A DNA stretch of 64,000 bases from Paucibacter sp. B2R-40 (GTDB taxonomy: Bacteria; Pseudomonadota; Gammaproteobacteria; Burkholderiales; Burkholderiaceae_C): positions 1 through 64,000 of the forward strand of contig NZ_JAJIRP010000013.1 in NCBI RefSeq assembly GCF_025717555.1. Direction: 5' to 3'. Positions within the stretch are counted from its first letter, which is position 1, and every line of letters starts with the position of its first letter. Position numbers and translations under genes: made by a program. Below the pieces are notes generated by a model. That model did not search any database, had not been told where the DNA came from, and saw only the letters and a program-made list of their open reading frames with translations. This document shows, one piece after another, positions 22,439-30,574 of this stretch.

Positions 22439-25216
22439 TCATTGCGCCTGCACCCTTACCGCCGTGACCTTGAAGCCGGGAATCTTGCCGGTCGGGTCCA
22501 GCGCACTGCCGGTCAAGACATTGGCCGCCGCTTCCCAATAGCAAAACGGTAGAAAGACCTGACCCCGGCGCACCTCGGGGCTGATCTGCAAGCTGGCTTG
22601 CAGCGTGCCGTGGCGCGAAGCCATGCTGATCGCTTGGCCGTCCGTCAAGCGCAGCGCGGCTGCATCTTCGGCATGCATGCTGAGCTGCGGTGCGGGCGAC
22701 AAGGCATCCAAGACTGCGGCGCGGCGCGTCATCGCGCCGGTATGCCAATGCTCCAATACGCGGCCGGTACTGAGCACCAGCGGGTAGTCTTGGTCAGGTT
22801 GTTCCGGGCCGGGCATGAAGCTGGCCGCCACCAATTGCGCGCGGCCGCTGGGCGTCGGGAAGCTCTGCTCGAAGATGATGGCATGGCCGGGTTCGCCCTC
22901 AAGCGGCGCCGGCGTGACCACCGCTTCTTCGCGCTGCAGACGCGACCAAGGCACGCCCGCCAGCGGTGCCATCACCGCGCGCATTTCTTCGAAAACGCGC
23001 GCCGTCGGCGCCTCGGCCGCCGCCTGACCATCGCCGTCCGCTGCTTGCCAGTGCTGCCAATCCAGGCCAAGGCGGCGTGCGATTTGCTCAATGATCCACA
23101 AATCTTGGCGCGCCTGACCCGGCGGCGTCAGCGCCGGCCGGCCCAGCTGTATCAAGCGGTCGGTGTTGGTGTAACTGCCCCACTTTTCCAAATGCGCCGA
23201 GGCCGGCAGGATCACGTCGGCGAGCAGCGCGGTCTCGGTCGCGAAGATGTCTTGCACGACCAGATGCTCCAACTTGGCCAAGGCCGCGCGGGCATGGTCG
23301 AGATCGGGGTCGGACATGGCCGGGTTCTCGCCCTCGATGAACATGCCCTTGATGCGACCCTCATAGGCGCCATGGATGATCTCGACCACGGTCAGCCCGG
23401 GCTGCGGGTCCAGCGGCGTGGCCCACAGCGTTTCGAAATGCTCCCGTATTTCGGTCAAGGCGATGCGCTGGTAGTTGGGCATCATCATCGGGATCAGGCC
23501 GGCGTCCGAGGCGCCCTGCACATTGTTCTGGCCGCGCAGCGGATGCAGGCCGCAGCCGGGGCGGCCGATCTGGCCGGTGATCATGGCCAGCGCAATCAGG
23601 CAGCGGGCGTTGTCGGTGCCATGCACATGCTGGCTGATGCCCATGCCCCAGAAAATCATCGCGCTCTTGGCGCTGGCATAGCGCCTTGCCACATCGCGCA
23701 AGACCTCGGGCGCGATGCCGCAGATTTCGCTCATACGCTCCGGCGTGCATTCGGCCACTGAGGCCTTCAAGGCCTCATAACCATTGACTCGCGCGGCAAT
23801 GAAGTCCGGATCGGTCAAGCCCTCGGCAATGATCACATGCAGCAAAGCATTGAGCAACGCCACATCGGTGTCGGGCCGGAAGGCCAGGTGGTGGGTGGCG
23901 AAGCGGGCCATCGGCGCGCGCCTGGGGTCGGCGACGATCAGCGTGGCACCGGCTTTCACCGCGTTCTTGATGAAGGAGGCGGCGACGGGGTGGTTGGCGC
24001 TGGGGTTGGCGCCGATCAGCAGAATCACTTCCGCATATTGAGCGTCCAGCACCGGGTTGCTGACCGAGCCCGAGCCCAGGCCTTCCAGCAGCGCGGCGAC
24101 CGAGCTGGCATGGCACAGCCGCGTGCAATGGTCGACGTTATTGGTCAGGAAGCCCTGGCGAATCAGTTTCTGGAACAGATAGGCCTCTTCGTTGCTGCCC
24201 TTGGCCGAGCCAAAACCGGCCAGCGGGCTGGCCGCGCCACTGGCGTGGCCATCGCGCATTTGGCGCAGTCCGGCGGCGGCCAAGTCCAGCGCTTCTTCCC
24301 AAGTTGCCGCGCGGAACAAGGTCGACAGGGCCAACTCGCCGCGCCTTACGCGGTCGATATCGGCGGGGTCTTTGGCCAAGCCTTCGCGGCGTATCAGCGG
24401 TGTGGTCAGCCTTTGATCGCTGGAGACATAGTCATAGCCATAGCGACCCTTGACGCACAGGCGCCCCTGGTTGGCCGGGCCATCGCGGCCGATCGCCTCA
24501 ATCACCTTGTTGTCCTTGACCCGGTAGCTGAGCTGGCAACCGACGCCGCAATAAGGGCAGACCGAATCGACCACCGCGTCGGCGGCCTGCAGCGCGGCGC
24601 CATTGGCCGGCGCTAGCGCCCCGGTCGGGCAGGCTTGCACGCATTCACCGCAGGCCACGCAGGAGCTGCTGCCCAGCGCCTCATCGGCATCGAAGCTGAT
24701 GCGGGTGTCGGCGCCCCAGCCGGCCACGCCAAGCACATCGTTGACCTGTTCGTCGCGGCAGGCGCGCACACAGCGCATGCATTGGATGCAGGCGTCCAGT
24801 TGCACGCTTATTGCGGGGTGACTGCGGTCGGCGGGCGGGGCCGCTGGCTGCGAGAAGCGTGGTTTGCCGACCTCCAGCACCTCGCACCATTGCGTCAGCT
24901 CTGAATTGAGCGTGTGGGCCTCCGCCGGCGCCTTGGCTGCGAGCAGTTCCAAGACCATGGACTGGCTGCGCCGCACGCGAGCGGTTTCCAGCCCGACCGT
25001 CATCCCCTCCCGGGGCTGCCGGCAACAGGAGGCCGCTAGCGCGCGTTCCCCGCCAATCTCGACCACGCAGGCGCGGCAATTGCCGGCCGGGTTCAGGCCG
25101 TCTTGGTGGCACAGCGTCGGGATGCTCAGGCCATGGCGCCGGGCGGCGCTCAGAATCGTCTCGTTCGGCTTGGCCTGTAGGGCCTGTCCGTCTACGGTGA
25201 AGGTGATGTCGCTCAT
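22439..25216 (-). CDS. fdsA: NAD-dependent formate dehydrogenase, molybdopterin alpha subunit
   Basis: A 925-residue cytosolic catalytic subunit. Order of domains: N-terminal 2Fe-2S ferredoxin domain (NETILSAARRHGLSIPTLCH and the CRAC pair), a His/Cys cluster region, two 4Fe-4S sites (CIQCMRCVRAC and CVACGECVQACP), the CPYCGVGC 4Fe-4S site, then the molybdopterin domains. The Mo/W ligand is Cys364 (NVDHCTRLCH), not selenocysteine. Formate is oxidised to CO2 and electrons pass to the FMN subunit. The start overlaps the upstream subunit gene by ATGA. The fdhD/fdsC sulfur-insertion gene and fdsD are not in this window. Confidence 0.93.
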   Translation of the reverse strand: MSDITFTVDGQALQAKPNETILSAARRHGLSIPTLCHQDGLNPAGNCRACVVEIGGERALAASCCRQPREGMTVGLETARVRRSQSMVLELLAAKAPAEAHTLNSELTQWCEVLEVGKPRFSQPAAPPADRSHPAISVQLDACIQCMRCVRACRDEQVNDVLGVAGWGADTRISFDADEALGSSSCVACGECVQACPTGALAPANGAALQAADAVVDSVCPYCGVGCQLSYRVKDNKVIEAIGRDGPANQGRLCVKGRYGYDYVSSDQRLTTPLIRREGLAKDPADIDRVRRGELALSTLFRAATWEEALDLAAAGLRQMRDGHASGAASPLAGFGSAKGSNEEAYLFQKLIRQGFLTNNVDHCTRLCHASSVAALLEGLGSGSVSNPVLDAQYAEVILLIGANPSANHPVAASFIKNAVKAGATLIVADPRRAPMARFATHHLAFRPDTDVALLNALLHVIIAEGLTDPDFIAARVNGYEALKASVAECTPERMSEICGIAPEVLRDVARRYASAKSAMIFWGMGISQHVHGTDNARCLIALAMITGQIGRPGCGLHPLRGQNNVQGASDAGLIPMMMPNYQRIALTEIREHFETLWATPLDPQPGLTVVEIIHGAYEGRIKGMFIEGENPAMSDPDLDHARAALAKLEHLVVQDIFATETALLADVILPASAHLEKWGSYTNTDRLIQLGRPALTPPGQARQDLWIIEQIARRLGLDWQHWQAADGDGQAAAEAPTARVFEEMRAVMAPLAGVPWSRLQREEAVVTPAPLEGEPGHAIIFEQSFPTPSGRAQLVAASFMPGPEQPDQDYPLVLSTGRVLEHWHTGAMTRRAAVLDALSPAPQLSMHAEDAAALRLTDGQAISMASRHGTLQASLQISPEVRRGQVFLPFCYWEAAANVLTGSALDPTGKIPGFKVTAVRVQAQ

Positions 25217-26922
25217 GCTCGTGCCTCGGCGCTGAACTCTTGCGGGAAGTAGCGCATCGCGCAGCGCAAGGGGTTGGGCGCGGCTTGGCCGAGGCCGCAG
25301 ATCGAGGCGTCGGCCATCACCGAGGCCAAGTCCTCCAGCAGCGGCTGATCCCAGACGGGCTGGCGCATCAGCTCCACGGCACGTTGCGTGCCTTCACGGC
25401 AGGGCACGCATTGGCCGCAGCTCTCGTGTTCAAAAAATTCCATCGCATTCAAGGCCAGGTCGCGGGCGCTGTCCTGGTCAGAGAACACGATCACGGCGGC
25501 CGAGCCGATGAAGCATTCATGCACCTGCAAGGTGTCGAAGTCCAGCGGCGCATTCGCGTGGCTGGCCGGCAGCATGCCACCGGACGCGCCACCGGGGAAG
25601 TAACCGTAGAGACTATGACCCGGCAACATGCCGCCGCCGTATTCATCGATCAATTCCAAGGCGGTGATGCCGGCTGGCGCCAGGTAGACACCGGGCTTGT
25701 TGACCCGACCCGACAGTGAAAACGAACGCAGCCCTTTGCGTCCATTGCGGCCTTGGTTCGCGAACCAATCGGCGCCTTGCTCCAGGATGGCGCGCACCCA
25801 ATGCAGCGACTCGATATTGTGTTGCAAGGTCGGCCGCCCAAACAGGCCGCGCTCGGCCACATAAGGTGGGCGCTGACGCGGCCAGCCGCGTTTGCCCTCG
25901 ATCGATTCGATCATCGCCGACTCTTCGCCGCAGATATAGGCGCCGGCGCCGCGCCGCAGCTCAATCACCGGCAAGCCGCTGCGCGCCGCTTGCAGCGCGG
26001 CAATTTCCTCGCTCAGCACCTGGCGCAGCGCGTGGTACTCATCGCGCAGATAGATGTAGACGGCTTCGGCGGCCACGCAATGTGCCGCTATCAACATGCC
26101 TTCCAAAAACAACTGCGGTTCGCGCTCCAGGTAGTAGCGGTCCTTGAAGGTGCCGGGTTCACCCTCGTCGATATTGACGGCCATCAGCCGGGGGGCGGGC
26201 TGTGCGCGCACGATGGACCATTTGCGCCCGAGCGGAAAACCTGCGCCACCCAAGCCCCGCAGGCCGGATTCGCTGAGCGTGTGGATCGTGGCGTCAATGC
26301 TGCGTGTGCCACTCAGCAACTCGTCGAGCACGTGGTAGCCGCCTTGAGCGAGATAGTCGGCCAGCGGCTGGTGTGCTGGGCGAATGTCTTGGAGTTGACC
26401 TTGTTGCAGCAGTTTGATGGCCTCGACTGCCGTGGCGTGGCCCAGCGGCCGCTGACCGATGACCGCGACCGGCGCCTGCTCGCAGCGGCCAACGCAGGGC
26501 ACCTCGATGACACGCACACCGCTTTGTTCGGCCAGCAAGGTGCGCAGCTCGCGGCTCAAGCCGGCACCGCCGGCCATGGCGCAACTGAGCGAATTGCAAA
26601 CGCGTAAGGTCAGCGGGGCGGGCGCTTGCTCGCCTTCGTAGACGATGTCGAAGTGGTGATAAAAACTCGCTACCTCATGCACCTCAGCTTGAGATAGCTT
26701 CATGGCCTCGGCCAGTGCGGCCAGCATATCGACGCTCAAGTGCCCCTGCGCGTCCTGAATGCGGTGCAGGTATTCGATCAACAAGTCGCGTCGGCGCGGC
26801 AGGTCGCCCAGTAGAACGCGCACCGCTTCGATGGCGGCAGGGCTGGCTTGGCGGCCCCGCAGGCCGCCGCCTTTGGCGGGGCGGCGAGAGGCTTCGCTGT
26901 GGATGGGGATGACGGCTTTCAT
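25213..26922 (-). CDS. fdsB: Formate dehydrogenase fused gamma-beta subunit (NuoE-NuoF fusion)
   Basis: A 569-residue diaphorase subunit. Residues of about 30-165 are NuoE-like with a 2Fe-2S site (CNSLSCAMAG and PCVGRCEQAP). Residues of about 185-565 are NuoF-like: the FMN/NAD region GLRGLGGAGFPLGRKW, GAYICGEESAM and the 4Fe-4S motif ESCGQCVPCREGT. In Cupriavidus these are separate FdsG and FdsB; here they are one polypeptide with no frameshift sign. It delivers formate electrons to NAD+. The ATG at 26922 begins the conserved part; an upstream start at 27003 would extend into the divergent enoyl-CoA hydratase gene. Confidence 0.92.
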   Translation of the reverse strand: MKAVIPIHSEASRRPAKGGGLRGRQASPAAIEAVRVLLGDLPRRRDLLIEYLHRIQDAQGHLSVDMLAALAEAMKLSQAEVHEVASFYHHFDIVYEGEQAPAPLTLRVCNSLSCAMAGGAGLSRELRTLLAEQSGVRVIEVPCVGRCEQAPVAVIGQRPLGHATAVEAIKLLQQGQLQDIRPAHQPLADYLAQGGYHVLDELLSGTRSIDATIHTLSESGLRGLGGAGFPLGRKWSIVRAQPAPRLMAVNIDEGEPGTFKDRYYLEREPQLFLEGMLIAAHCVAAEAVYIYLRDEYHALRQVLSEEIAALQAARSGLPVIELRRGAGAYICGEESAMIESIEGKRGWPRQRPPYVAERGLFGRPTLQHNIESLHWVRAILEQGADWFANQGRNGRKGLRSFSLSGRVNKPGVYLAPAGITALELIDEYGGGMLPGHSLYGYFPGGASGGMLPASHANAPLDFDTLQVHECFIGSAAVIVFSDQDSARDLALNAMEFFEHESCGQCVPCREGTQRAVELMRQPVWDQPLLEDLASVMADASICGLGQAAPNPLRCAMRYFPQEFSAEARA

Positions 26923-26993
26923 AACGGGATTGTGCCGGGTGAATGGACAGCAGGAGGGCTGCGATACTGAGCAGATTACTAGGAGTTTCATGC

Positions 26994-27779
26994 ATGCAGA
27001 CATTGACGATTGCGGTCGACGCGGGCGGCGTGGCCCACATCACCATGACCAGGCCCGAGGTCTTCAACGCTTTCAATGAGCTGATGATTTCGGAGCTGAG
27101 CCAGGCGGTGGAGCATTGCGAAGCCGACCCCGGCGTGCGCGTGATCGTGCTGGCCGGCGCCGGCAAGGCCTTCAGTGCCGGTGCCGATATTGAATGGATG
27201 CGCCGCGCGGCGGCGGCCTCGGAGCAGGCAAATTTGGAAGACGCAAGGCGCTTCGCCGCGATGCTGCAGCGGCTGGCCGAATGCCCCAAGCCGACGCTGG
27301 CGCGCATTCAGGGCTTGGCCCTGGGCGGCGGGGTGGGTCTGGCCTGCGCCTGCGATATCGCGATTGCCAGCAGCGAGGCCAAGTTCGCCGTCAGCGAGGC
27401 GCGCTTTGGCATCTTGCCGGCCGTCATTGGTCCTTATGTCATCAATGCGGTGGGGCCGCGTCAGGCCAAGCGCTTGGCGCTAACGGCCAGCCGTATCGGC
27501 GCGGCCGAGGCGCTGCATATGGGCTTGGTGCATGAGGTGGTGGAGCCGGGTGAGCTGGACGCTGCGCTGGCGCGCTGGGTGCGTGAGTTGCTGGCCAGCG
27601 GGCCGCAGGCCCAAGCCGAGATCAAGGCCTTGTTCGCGCAGATCGAGGTCGGCCCCGTCAGCGCCGAAGTACGCGAGTTGACGGCCCAGACAATAGCGCG
27701 TGTGCGCACCGGCGCCGAGGCGCGGGAAGGCTTCGCCGCCTTTTTGGCCAAGCGCGCGGCGCCCTGGGCGCCCCAGTAA
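26994..27779 (+). CDS. Enoyl-CoA hydratase/isomerase family protein
   Basis: A 261-residue crotonase-fold enzyme. The oxyanion segments are AGKAFSAGADIEWMRRAA and IQGLALGGGVGLACACDIAIAS. The second catalytic region is EARFGILPAVIGPYVI, where the first Glu-type acid of hydratases is expected nearby; the mix resembles methylglutaconyl-CoA hydratase or PaaF/PaaG-like proteins. AGGAG at 26981-26985 fixes the ATG at 26994. It would hydrate a 2-enoyl-CoA, with 2,3-dehydroadipyl-CoA being attractive given the 3-hydroxyacyl-CoA dehydrogenase downstream and the 3-oxoadipyl-CoA thiolase nearby. Confidence 0.88.
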   Translation: MQTLTIAVDAGGVAHITMTRPEVFNAFNELMISELSQAVEHCEADPGVRVIVLAGAGKAFSAGADIEWMRRAAAASEQANLEDARRFAAMLQRLAECPKPTLARIQGLALGGGVGLACACDIAIASSEAKFAVSEARFGILPAVIGPYVINAVGPRQAKRLALTASRIGAAEALHMGLVHEVVEPGELDAALARWVRELLASGPQAQAEIKALFAQIEVGPVSAEVRELTAQTIARVRTGAEAREGFAAFLAKRAAPWAPQ

Positions 27780-27800
27780 AAAAGCAATTGGAGCAGAACG

Positions 27801-29336
27801 ATGAGTGAGACAAAGCAATGGGCGGTGGCCGGCGAGCGGCCTGCGCTGATTGGCGTGGTCGGTGCTGGCGTCATGGGAGCCGGGATCGCCCAAGTGGCCG
27901 CGCAGGCGGGCCACGCGGTGCTGCTGCTGGATCTGCGCGAAGGTGCGGCCGCGGCCGCTATCGCCCAGACGGCCAAGGCCTTGGACGCCTTGGTGGCCAA
28001 GGGCCGCATGGAGGCAGCCGAGCGCGCGGCGGTGCTGGCGCGGATTGAGCCGGCGCAGAATTTGGCCGACTTGAAAGATGCGGCGCTGGTGATCGAAGTC
28101 ATTGTCGAAAAGCTGGAGCCTAAGCAGGCGCTGCTGCGTGAGCTGGATGCCTTGTTGGGCGAGGGCGCCATCATCGCGAGCAATACCTCGTCGATCAGCG
28201 TGACGGCTTTGGCCAACGGTATGGGGAATCCGAGCCGTCTGGTCGGCATGCATTTCTTCAACCCGGTGCCGCTGATGAAGCTGGTCGAGGTGGTGTGGGG
28301 GGCCGAGACCGACGCCGGCGTGGCCGCCGCGATCGAGGCCTTGGCGCGGCGCTGGGGCAAGACGCCGGTGCATGCGAAGTCGACGCCCGGCTTTATCGTG
28401 AACCGCATTGCCCGGCCTTTTTACGCCGAGGCGCTGGCCTTGTTGCAAGAGCAGGCCGCGACACCGGCGCTGATCGACCGGGCCTTGCGCGCGGCGGGTT
28501 TCCGCATGGGGCCTTGCGAGTTGATGGACTTGATCGGGCACGACACCAACTTCCTGGTGACGCAGTCGGTTTTCGAAGCGAATTTTGGCGACAAGCGCTA
28601 TATGCCTTCGCTGGTGCAAAAAGCCCTGGTCGATGGCGGCCGCTTGGGGCGCAAGGCAGGCAAGGGCTTTTATGTCGGCCTGCCCGAAGCGGCGGGCCCG
28701 GTGGCTCCGCAGCAGCAAGACTTGGTGGCCATCGGCGTGGTCGGGCGCGGTCCATTGGCTGACGCTTTGGCGGCCTGCCTGGAACTCAAAGGTCTGGCCT
28801 ACACGCGGGGTGAGTCGGCCGACTGGAATGGCTTGTTGGTCGGCGATATGCACGTGCACCTGAGCAGCGGCGTGACGGCCGCGCAATTGGCCGCCGAATG
28901 GCATCACCCTCAATCAGCGGTGATGGACTGGCCTTTGGCTCCCGACCGCATTGATGCCTTGGCGCTGAGTTTCGGGCCCGGCGTCAGTGCGGAGGGAGTG
29001 GCGGCGGTCGAAGATGTCTGGCGTGCTTTGGGCTGGCAGCCCCTGCACCTGCGCGATGTGCCGGGGCTGGCGGTCGCCCGCACGGTGGCGATGTTGGTCA
29101 ACGAAGGGGCAGACGCGGTCTGGCAGGGCGTTTGCGACGAGCGCTCCGCTGATTTGGCCTGCAAGCTCGGCGTCAACTATCCGGCCGGGCCGTTTGAATG
29201 GCTGCAGTTGGTCGGCGCGCAGGCCGTGGTGGCGACGCTGGACGGGCTGTTTGCCGCCTACCGCAGCGAGCGATACCGGGTCAGCCCATTGCTGCAGCAG
29301 CGGCGCTGGGCTGAGCCCGGACTTAAACATGCCTGA
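27801..29336 (+). CDS. paaH: 3-hydroxyacyl-CoA dehydrogenase (PaaH/PaaC-like)
   Basis: A 511-residue NAD-dependent enzyme. The Rossmann motif is GVVGAGVMGAGIAQVAAQAG. The catalytic segment includes SNTSSISVTALANGM, GMHFFNPVPLMKLVEVV and the FIVNRIARPFYAEAL linker. Two C-terminal 3HCDH domains follow, matching the long ~500-residue PaaH class rather than the short ~290-residue enzymes. It oxidises 3-hydroxyadipyl-CoA or a similar 3-hydroxyacyl-CoA. It follows the enoyl-CoA hydratase by 21 bp in one operon. Confidence 0.88.
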   Translation: MSETKQWAVAGERPALIGVVGAGVMGAGIAQVAAQAGHAVLLLDLREGAAAAAIAQTAKALDALVAKGRMEAAERAAVLARIEPAQNLADLKDAALVIEVIVEKLEPKQALLRELDALLGEGAIIASNTSSISVTALANGMGNPSRLVGMHFFNPVPLMKLVEVVWGAETDAGVAAAIEALARRWGKTPVHAKSTPGFIVNRIARPFYAEALALLQEQAATPALIDRALRAAGFRMGPCELMDLIGHDTNFLVTQSVFEANFGDKRYMPSLVQKALVDGGRLGRKAGKGFYVGLPEAAGPVAPQQQDLVAIGVVGRGPLADALAACLELKGLAYTRGESADWNGLLVGDMHVHLSSGVTAAQLAAEWHHPQSAVMDWPLAPDRIDALALSFGPGVSAEGVAAVEDVWRALGWQPLHLRDVPGLAVARTVAMLVNEGADAVWQGVCDERSADLACKLGVNYPAGPFEWLQLVGAQAVVATLDGLFAAYRSERYRVSPLLQQRRWAEPGLKHA

Positions 29337-29372
29337 GGCCTGTGCAAGCCTGTCCATGCCTGGCGAAGGCTT

Positions 29373-29387
29373 CAGGTCTACGACCTG
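29373..29387. terminator. Hairpin between convergent genes
   Basis: CAGGTC-TAC-GACCTG, a perfect 6-bp stem with a 3-nt loop, in the 68 bp between the 3' ends of the 3-hydroxyacyl-CoA dehydrogenase and the IclR regulator genes. There is no T-tract, so intrinsic termination is uncertain; position is the main argument. Confidence 0.3.
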
Positions 29388-29404
29388 TAGCTGAGCCTGG
29401 CTGA

Positions 29405-30268
29405 TTACAGCAGCATGCGCAAATGGGCTTGCGCCTGCAGCAGTGGCGGCAGGCACAGCTCGACCAGTTGGTCCATGCTCATGCGAGACGCATGGGCGCA
29501 AATATTCAGCGACGCGACCACCTCGCCGCGGTAATTCTTCAGCGGTACAGCGACGGTGCGCAAGCCCACTTCCAGCTCTTGATCAATGCAGGCGTAGCCG
29601 AGCGCCCCGGCGCGCGCAATCTCTTGGCGCAAGCGCTCGGGCTGGGTGATCGTGTGTGGTGTCAAAGCGGTGAGCTGCTGGCGAGCCAGCCAAAGCTCCA
29701 GATCGGCCGGCGCCAAGGCCGCCAACATGATGCGGCCATTGCCGGAGCAATGAGCCGGCACCCGCATGCCCGGCTGCAGCGCGGGCGCAACCAGTCGGCC
29801 GGAGTTGGTGGCAGCGATGCAAATCACGTCGTTGCCGTCCAGCACGCCGGCCGAGCTGGCCTCCTTCAAGGCAAATGCGAGCTTGTGCAACTCGGGCTCG
29901 ACGATGCGGGGCAGCCGGGCCGAATGCATATAGCTCTGACCCAAGCGCAAGACTCTGGGCGTCAGCGCGAACATCTTGCGGTCTTGGGTCACAAGGCCAA
30001 GATGTGTCAAGGTCAGCAAGTAGCGCCTAGCGGCTGCACGGGTCAGGCCGGTGCGGATGGCGACCTCGCTGATGGTCAGCCGTGGCCGCTCTTGATCAAA
30101 AGCCTCGATGACGGCCAGACCTTTTTCCAATCCGGCCACCAAATCGCGCTTGAGCGGGCCCGCTGGCTTGCTTTCTTGCGAGGGGGCAGCCAGGGCATGA
30201 GGCACGGAGGGGGCGCTGGCCTGGGCGGAGGCGTAATCAAAATCTTCGAAATTTCGGGCAGCTGACAT
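29405..30268 (-). CDS. IclR family transcriptional regulator (PcaR/PobR-like)
   Basis: A 287-residue protein. The N-terminal winged HTH is visible at about 45-100 (VAGLEKGLAVIEAFDQERPR, LTISEVAIRTGLTRAAARRYL). The effector domain (about 115-285) has the IclR C-terminal pattern LGYACIDQELEVGLRTVAVPL. These words are typical of the PcaR/PcaU/CatR-type subgroup, which control beta-ketoadipate and related aromatic or dicarboxylate pathways. The ATG at 30268 is the natural start; a longer frame to 30415 lacks support. It lies downstream of the thiolase on the same strand and probably controls both flanking catabolic transcripts. Confidence 0.88.
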   Translation of the reverse strand: MSAARNFEDFDYASAQASAPSVPHALAAPSQESKPAGPLKRDLVAGLEKGLAVIEAFDQERPRLTISEVAIRTGLTRAAARRYLLTLTHLGLVTQDRKMFALTPRVLRLGQSYMHSARLPRIVEPELHKLAFALKEASSAGVLDGNDVICIAATNSGRLVAPALQPGMRVPAHCSGNGRIMLAALAPADLELWLARQQLTALTPHTITQPERLRQEIARAGALGYACIDQELEVGLRTVAVPLKNYRGEVVASLNICAHASRMSMDQLVELCLPPLLQAQAHLRMLL

Positions 30269-30574
30269 GGTCGGAGTGGCGAAAATGCTCCCCGGTCTTG
30301 AGCTGTTTGCCAAGATGCTGGGCCATGAGTGGGCCAGGGAAGCTTTGTGTCTGAAAAAACCCCGCCGCAAAGCAGAGTGCTGCCGGATCAGCCATAAGGG
30401 AAGTTGGATCGGCAACTCCGCGAGCTAAGTCTCCGTTGATATATGTGCGCTGTACGCCTAAATATCAAATTGAGTATGCCATGTGAATTTTTGTTTCCGG
30501 GTATTAATACCTAGAAATCCTTGGACTAAAACTCACCCAGCTATGAGTTTTAGTCATTGCTGAAGCTGGCGCTT
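30269..30574. other. AT-rich control region between thiolase and IclR genes
   Basis: 306 bp without a gene. The middle (about 30420-30560) is clearly AT-rich compared with its surroundings. It holds TTGATAT (30436-30442) with its inverted copy ATATCAA (30462-30468), the perfect palindrome GTATTAATAC (30501-30510), and the strong hairpin at 30524-30555 that follows the thiolase stop. The likely contents are the end of the thiolase transcript and the iclR promoter with operator sites. Confidence 0.5.
30524..30555 (-). terminator. Perfect 12-bp hairpin downstream of the thiolase gene
   Basis: GACTAAAACTCA (30524-30535), 8-nt loop, TGAGTTTTAGTC (30544-30555). The stem lies 19 bp after the thiolase stop (minus strand). 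There is no T-run beyond it, so it may be a 3'-end stability hairpin or an operator rather than a classical intrinsic terminator. Confidence 0.5.

Noticed and set aside
27480-28913. 477-codon minus-strand frame opposite the 3-hydroxyacyl-CoA dehydrogenase gene
   Set aside because: Arg/His/Gln-rich antisense artefact; the plus-strand gene has a complete Rossmann motif.
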